Source: Candidatus Heimdallarchaeota archaeon (lineage in GTDB: Archaea; Asgardarchaeota; Heimdallarchaeia; Heimdallarchaeales; Heimdallarchaeaceae). From it: DNA of 64,000 bases. Location of the stretch: assembly GCA_018238545.1 (NCBI GenBank), contig JABCTC010000020.1, positions 1 through 64,000 on the forward strand. Direction: 5' to 3'. A program made the translations under genes and the position numbers. This document shows positions 60,009-64,000 of the stretch, piece after piece. Numbering within the stretch: position 1 is the stretch's first letter; each line of letters starts with the position of its first letter. The notes under the pieces are model-generated. The model was not told the origin of the DNA and made no database searches. It was given only the letters and a program-made list of their open reading frames with translations.

Positions 60009-61180
60009 TATTTATCCTCCCTAATAACTCTGATCTTTGCTGCTTCTAACGATGGATATATCCCAGAAATTACTGACAAAACTAGCGCAAACAAGAAGAT
60101 TATTCCCACCAAATTCAATTCAAAGTTTAATGCCAAATACGGCAGTCCAATAGTCGCTGAAACTATTGCAACGATTCCGCTTACTGCAAAATATCCAATT
60201 ATAATTGATAATAGCGATGAAATTATCCCTATGAAAACAGCTTGCAGCATGAAGAGCAACATGATTTGGTTTTTTGTCGCTCCAATTGATCTTAAAATGA
60301 AAATCTCTTCTTCACTCTCTTTGACAAGAGTATAGATGCTATAACTTATTGAAACTAGCATCAGAACAAAAAACAATATTTGAAGAAGAGTCAGAGTTTT
60401 AATAACCTCCTCTGTTGCATAAATGATGAAATTTTGTGTCTGCTGTTCTTCATTGATTTCTAAATACTTGAATCTTTCAGTTATATCTTCTTTAATTTGT
60501 CCAATTTCCCTTGTATCTAGGACTTTGAATTCAATAAAAGAATAATAATCTAAACCTAGCATTGGTAACCACTCGTTACTATCACCTAATATTTCAAGGT
60601 CATACTCTTGACCGGATTGGATTATATTTGCTACAGTGAGATTATTTGCATAGATCATTGAGAATGTTTCATTAACATAAATTTCAGAACTTTCAAGTTC
60701 CAGATTTGCTCCAATACCTGAAGAGATTGAGTTTGCAATCTGTTGCCCCATAATTACCTCAGTTGATTCTATTTGAGATAGAGTGTAGGTATATTTATGA
60801 CGTTGATAAAGTTCAAACGTTGTAAAATTAAGTAAACGTAAATGCGTGTCTATTCTCGCTCCTGTTTCCCCTTCAACAGTTATTGGGATGTAAATTTGTG
60901 GTAATACCACTTCCACATTTGGTGTGTGGATAGAATAATTTTCGAGAAATTCATAAACCTCAAAGCCTAATCTGCTCTCTGACAAACTCATGTCATATTC
61001 AGTTATAAGATAATAATTCGAGGGTTTAATGACTGATGCCATTCCTGCTATGTTTCCAGCATACCCTCGTACCAAAAGAGTTGTAGAAATGTAAATAACT
61101 AGTGCTAATGTAAGCGTCATTGTAGCTTGTAACGTTCTTTTTTTATTGTGGAAGAAGAAGCGTATAGTGAATCTTAACAC
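60008..61180 (-). CDS. FtsX/MacB-type ABC permease
   Basis: One N-terminal helix (about 14-35), an extracellular MacB-type core (about 40-255) and a C-terminal FtsX domain with three helices: EEIFILRSIGATKNQIMLLFMLQAVFIGIISS is the diagnostic segment. It probably forms a heterodimeric permease with the giant gene that overlaps its stop codon. Such complexes export or extract lipoproteins or peptides, or signal across the membrane, with an ATPase of the LolD/MacB type that would have to come from elsewhere in the genome. Confidence 0.87.
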   Translation of the reverse strand: MLRFTIRFFFHNKKRTLQATMTLTLALVIYISTTLLVRGYAGNIAGMASVIKPSNYYLITEYDMSLSESRLGFEVYEFLENYSIHTPNVEVVLPQIYIPITVEGETGARIDTHLRLLNFTTFELYQRHKYTYTLSQIESTEVIMGQQIANSISSGIGANLELESSEIYVNETFSMIYANNLTVANIIQSGQEYDLEILGDSNEWLPMLGLDYYSFIEFKVLDTREIGQIKEDITERFKYLEINEEQQTQNFIIYATEEVIKTLTLLQILFFVLMLVSISYSIYTLVKESEEEIFILRSIGATKNQIMLLFMLQAVFIGIISSLLSIIIGYFAVSGIVAIVSATIGLPYLALNFELNLVGIIFLFALVLSVISGIYPSLEAAKIRVIREDK

Positions 61181-61243
61181 TGGAAATCACTTTCTTTTTT
61201 ACAAGAGTAAATTTCTGATATAAAACTTTCTAAAGAGAATATT

Positions 61244-61281
61244 AAAAAAATAGGTGCCTCACCCACCTCTTTAGGCGGGTG
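61244..61281 (-). terminator. Hairpin plus T-tract terminator of the longin-membrane gene
   Basis: On the minus strand CACCCGCCT-AAAG-AGGTGGGTG makes a 9-base stem with one mismatch and overlaps the stop codon at 61271-61273. AGGCACCTATTTTTTTAA follows. Both a hairpin and a run of seven T support termination here, separating this gene from the permease operon. Confidence 0.65.
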
Positions 61282-62593
61282 CTACCAAAGCGAAGAAGAC
61301 TAGTCTCTGAAGAATCAGTGTTGCATAAATTCCAATACCTAAAGCAATTACAGAAGGAATTCTTGTTTTAGAGGGTGCTACTTTGCTCACACCTATACCT
61401 AAAAACAAAAGGAACCCATAGAAGAAAATATTTAGTGGAATTGTAGATAGTAATTGAAAGGTTAGCATTTGTTGTTCAGTTCTAAATGTTGCAGGGTCAG
61501 TAGGATGAAATCCAACGGCTTCAAGATATTTTACTCCAGCAAATATGTAACAGATTATTAGAATAAAAATAGTAATTGAAGCAATAAGAACTGAATTTCT
61601 ATAAACCTTTAGCCATTTCTTTTCTCCTAATAGTAGAGAGTAAATTAGAGGAAAGACAAATACCCATGTAAACCATGAAATTGTCCCTATCAAGAATTGA
61701 TCACCGACATCACTTGCAAATATATCCGTGAAATCTAGAGGTTCTGCAAGATTAGAATAAAGACCTCCGGGATATAAAGGATAAACTGTCAATTCGGAGA
61801 AAAATCCTCCTCCAAAAGCCATGAAGCTAACGTAGACTAGGAATGATACTAAAATTGTAAATAGGAAATAATTGGGTAAAAGTTCAGAATAACTTGCTCT
61901 GCTCGGTCTTGCGAGATAATCTCTTGGAAAGCGAAAAATATCTTTAACATATGTGAATTTAAACAGCAAGTAGATACCAATAGCTGGAATCGCAATGACC
62001 GCAACTAAAAATAATAACTGAAGCACAAAAGCTCCTGGGTCACTTATCTTCAATAATAGACTTTCCCAAACAAAGGTCTTTATACCGAATTCAGGCATGC
62101 CCAAAATCGGTGGAGAACCAAAAAGGAGAAGAGAATACCAACACAGCGCTAGCGTAACAAATATGGTTGCAAGATAATCCCACACTCTAAACTTTCTTTC
62201 GTGTGTAGTTAAATACCAAAGTTTCTTGTATATTATTTCACAAGCATCTTTCTCAAAATCAGTTAGAATTAACCCATCAATTCTTAGCTCTCCATATTTC
62301 TCGAAGAATCTTTTTGAGATTGCTTTCAGGATTTCGTTTGTATCCTTGATATCCATTCTTTTGTCGACAGTTAGAACGAACAGCAAATCTTGTTCTTCTT
62401 CTTGGAAAATGATTCTGGAGGTTACTAGTTCAAACTCTGAGATATTTTCTTTTTGAGTTTCAGAAGTCATAGAGTAGATCGCACTCATTAACCCTCCAGT
62501 CAGAGCTACGTCAACTGTTTGTTCTGTTTCCTCAAATTCCTGACTATAGAATATTTGACCATATGTTGTAAGAATTAGAAGATGTTTTATCAC
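61271..62593 (-). CDS. Longin-like domain fused to a polytopic membrane protein
   Basis: Residues 1-105 look like an archaeal longin/roadblock-type fold: MIKHLLILTTYGQIFYSQEF, ALTGGLMSAIYSMTSE, a DLLFVLTVDKRMDI strand and ILKAISKRFFEKYGEL as the last helix. A soluble linker leads to about seven transmembrane helices (from residue 145 to the end), with an overall shape reminiscent of Yip1-type membrane proteins, though I cannot confirm that family. Longin domains recruit small GTPases and trafficking machinery in eukaryotes, and their abundance is an Asgard trait. A hairpin terminator overlaps its stop codon. Confidence 0.62.
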   Translation of the reverse strand: MIKHLLILTTYGQIFYSQEFEETEQTVDVALTGGLMSAIYSMTSETQKENISEFELVTSRIIFQEEEQDLLFVLTVDKRMDIKDTNEILKAISKRFFEKYGELRIDGLILTDFEKDACEIIYKKLWYLTTHERKFRVWDYLATIFVTLALCWYSLLLFGSPPILGMPEFGIKTFVWESLLLKISDPGAFVLQLLFLVAVIAIPAIGIYLLFKFTYVKDIFRFPRDYLARPSRASYSELLPNYFLFTILVSFLVYVSFMAFGGGFFSELTVYPLYPGGLYSNLAEPLDFTDIFASDVGDQFLIGTISWFTWVFVFPLIYSLLLGEKKWLKVYRNSVLIASITIFILIICYIFAGVKYLEAVGFHPTDPATFRTEQQMLTFQLLSTIPLNIFFYGFLLFLGIGVSKVAPSKTRIPSVIALGIGIYATLILQRLVFFALVAPA

Positions 62594-62688
62594 GGTTTAT
62601 TCTCCTTTTCTTATATTTCTTTATATGAATCCTCTATCCTAAAAATCTTGTGGCATTTTCTTAGATATTAAATAGTGAAAGAAAAGGA

Positions 62689-63942
62689 TCAAGTTCCTTC
62701 GTAATAGGCATCACGATATCTGATCTGTTCCTCGGTTAGAGTGTCGATTTTATAACCCATAAGTGAGAGTTTTAGACTAGCTATACTTTCATCTTGTTTT
62801 CGGTCAATGTCATATACTTTGTTTTCTAGATCCTTACCTTTTTGAGCTAAATTGATTAGACTTAGAAGCTGGTTAGCAAAAGACATGTCCATAACTTCTG
62901 AAGGATGACCCTCAGCTGCAGAGAGATTAACTAGTCTCCCCTTAGCAAGCAAATAGATTCTTCTTTCATTTTCAAGAGTATACTCTTCATTATTTTCTCT
63001 TATTTCGCGTTTAGATTTTGCTAATTTTTCCAATTCCCCTATGTTAATTTCTGCATCATAATGACCTGTGTTACAGACGATGGCGCCTTCTTTCATAACT
63101 TTGAAATGTCTTTCAACCAGAATATCTTTCATTCCTGTTGCAGTGATAAATAGATCCCCTTGTTTTGCCGCATCATCCATTTCCATAACACGAAATCCAT
63201 CCATAGCTGCTTTCAAAGCTTGAATGGGATCAACTTCTGTTATGATAACATCAGCTCCTATGCCTGAAGCATTTTTAGCTAAACCTTTGCCACAATGGCC
63301 ATAACCTGCAATTACAACTATCTTTCCTGCTATAATGATGTTTGTTGATCTTAAAATACCATCAAGAGTTGATTGACCAGTTCCATATACATTATCAAAG
63401 TCACTTTTTGTCTCTGCATCATTCACTGCTATAACTGGATAAAGTAATTTACCTGCTCTATCCATTGCACGTAATCGATGAACTCCTGTTGTTGTTTCCT
63501 CAGTTCCTCCAATGATATGTTCAGCTTGTTCTGGAAAATCAGAATGAACTCTAAAAATAAGATCTGCTCCATCATCAAGTGTTAGAGTTGGTTTCATCTC
63601 AAGTGTCTTATCGATTGCCCAGTAGAATTCTTCAGTAGACATTCCATACCATGCAAAAACAGCTATATTTTCTGCAGCTAAAGCAGCTGCGATATCGTCT
63701 TTTGTCGATAACGGATTACATCCACTCCAAGAAACTTCTGCACCCGCAGCAATGAGTGTTTCAACTAAAACAGCTGTTTCTTTTGTGACATGAAGACAAC
63801 CAGCGATTTTCATTCCTGCTAATGGTTTTGTTTCACTGAATTTCTTTCTGAAATCCATCATCACAGGCATTCTTGATTCTGCCCAATCAATATTTCTCCT
63901 ACCTTCACTGGCAAGATTGATGTCTTTAATCTTATATTCCAT
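62689..63942 (-). CDS. ahcY: S-adenosylhomocysteine hydrolase
   Basis: The enzyme splits S-adenosylhomocysteine to adenosine and homocysteine, removing the inhibitor left by methyltransferases. Visible signatures are LTLDDGADL (about 120-128), GTGQSTLDGILRSTN with the NAD site KIVVIAGYGHCGKGLA (about 207-222), CNTGHYDAEI and LSAAEGHPSEVMDMSFANQ. The length of 417 is that of the archaeal/short form. The ATG at 63942 is preceded by the window's last 58 bases, in which TTTTTAAAAAG (about 63961-63971) is a TATA-like element at the right distance for a short leader. Confidence 0.95.
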   Translation of the reverse strand: MEYKIKDINLASEGRRNIDWAESRMPVMMDFRKKFSETKPLAGMKIAGCLHVTKETAVLVETLIAAGAEVSWSGCNPLSTKDDIAAALAAENIAVFAWYGMSTEEFYWAIDKTLEMKPTLTLDDGADLIFRVHSDFPEQAEHIIGGTEETTTGVHRLRAMDRAGKLLYPVIAVNDAETKSDFDNVYGTGQSTLDGILRSTNIIIAGKIVVIAGYGHCGKGLAKNASGIGADVIITEVDPIQALKAAMDGFRVMEMDDAAKQGDLFITATGMKDILVERHFKVMKEGAIVCNTGHYDAEINIGELEKLAKSKREIRENNEEYTLENERRIYLLAKGRLVNLSAAEGHPSEVMDMSFANQLLSLINLAQKGKDLENKVYDIDRKQDESIASLKLSLMGYKIDTLTEEQIRYRDAYYEGT

Positions 63943-64000
63943 GTATATTCCCTCACTGATATTTTTAAAAAGATGTCGAGAAACGAGAATAAGAGAAGCC

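Overview
The window is AT-rich, densely packed archaeal chromosome. Support for Archaea comes from TATA-box promoters placed about 25-30 bases ahead of apparently leaderless starts, class I lysyl-tRNA synthetase, a geranylgeranyl-reductase-family flavoprotein (archaeal lipid saturation), HdrABC-type redox genes, a four-subunit 2-oxoglutarate:ferredoxin oxidoreductase and NikR. An Arf/Ras-like small GTPase, a longin-type domain fused to a polytopic membrane protein and a possible longin-DENN (folliculin-like) protein point to an Asgard archaeon (Heimdall/Gerd/Loki-like). That placement is inference; no rRNA or tRNA gene is present to fix it.

Layout. 1-7.4 kb: a Sir2 deacylase running off the left edge, then a two-gene class I fumarase whose beta and alpha genes are separated by about 5 kb. 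The gap holds a 906-residue unknown protein and an apparently circularly permuted peptide-binding protein, and it ends in a second, truncated copy of the fumarase beta 3' end. 7.4-14.3 kb: a LamG surface protein, two radical SAM proteins, a three-gene isochorismatase/flavoprotein/radical-SAM operon behind a palindromic operator, an archaeal methyltransferase and two flavodoxin-fold reductases. 14.3-24.9 kb: accessory genes, including a double-GNAT acetyltransferase cut by one in-frame TAG, a TPR protein, a HEPN-like protein, a beta-helix surface protein, a HemW-like radical SAM protein, NikR, a winged-helix protein, an MFS exporter and a frameshifted histidine phosphatase.

25.0-36.9 kb is one 13-gene minus-strand operon: korDABC, an MvhD-like subunit, two multi-cluster ferredoxin-type subunits, an NAD(P)H/flavin subunit, hdrA, hdrC, hdrB, and the FeS and flavoprotein subunits of a soluble fumarate reductase/succinate dehydrogenase. 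With the fumarase genes it covers 2-oxoglutarate to malate steps and offers an HdrA-type flavin hub linking ferredoxin, NAD(P)H and a thiol or fumarate couple. No hydrogenase large subunit and no membrane anchor are encoded here.

37-45.6 kb: the small GTPase, a repeat-rich YkgJ-type cysteine-cluster protein, a Sir2-acylphosphatase-RibA operon, the possible folliculin-like protein, a winged-helix protein, LysRS-I and geranylgeranyl reductase. 45.76-45.98 kb is a non-coding stretch with its own TATA box and several perfect stems, a candidate structured RNA. 46-64 kb is an envelope and membrane region: a protein with tandem beta-sandwich repeats and its helical partner, a B-box-like zinc-finger membrane protein, two cellulose-synthase-like glycosyltransferases and a GT-C-like enzyme in one operon, two FtsX-type permeases (one with a very large extracellular insertion), the longin-membrane protein, and S-adenosylhomocysteine hydrolase at the right edge.
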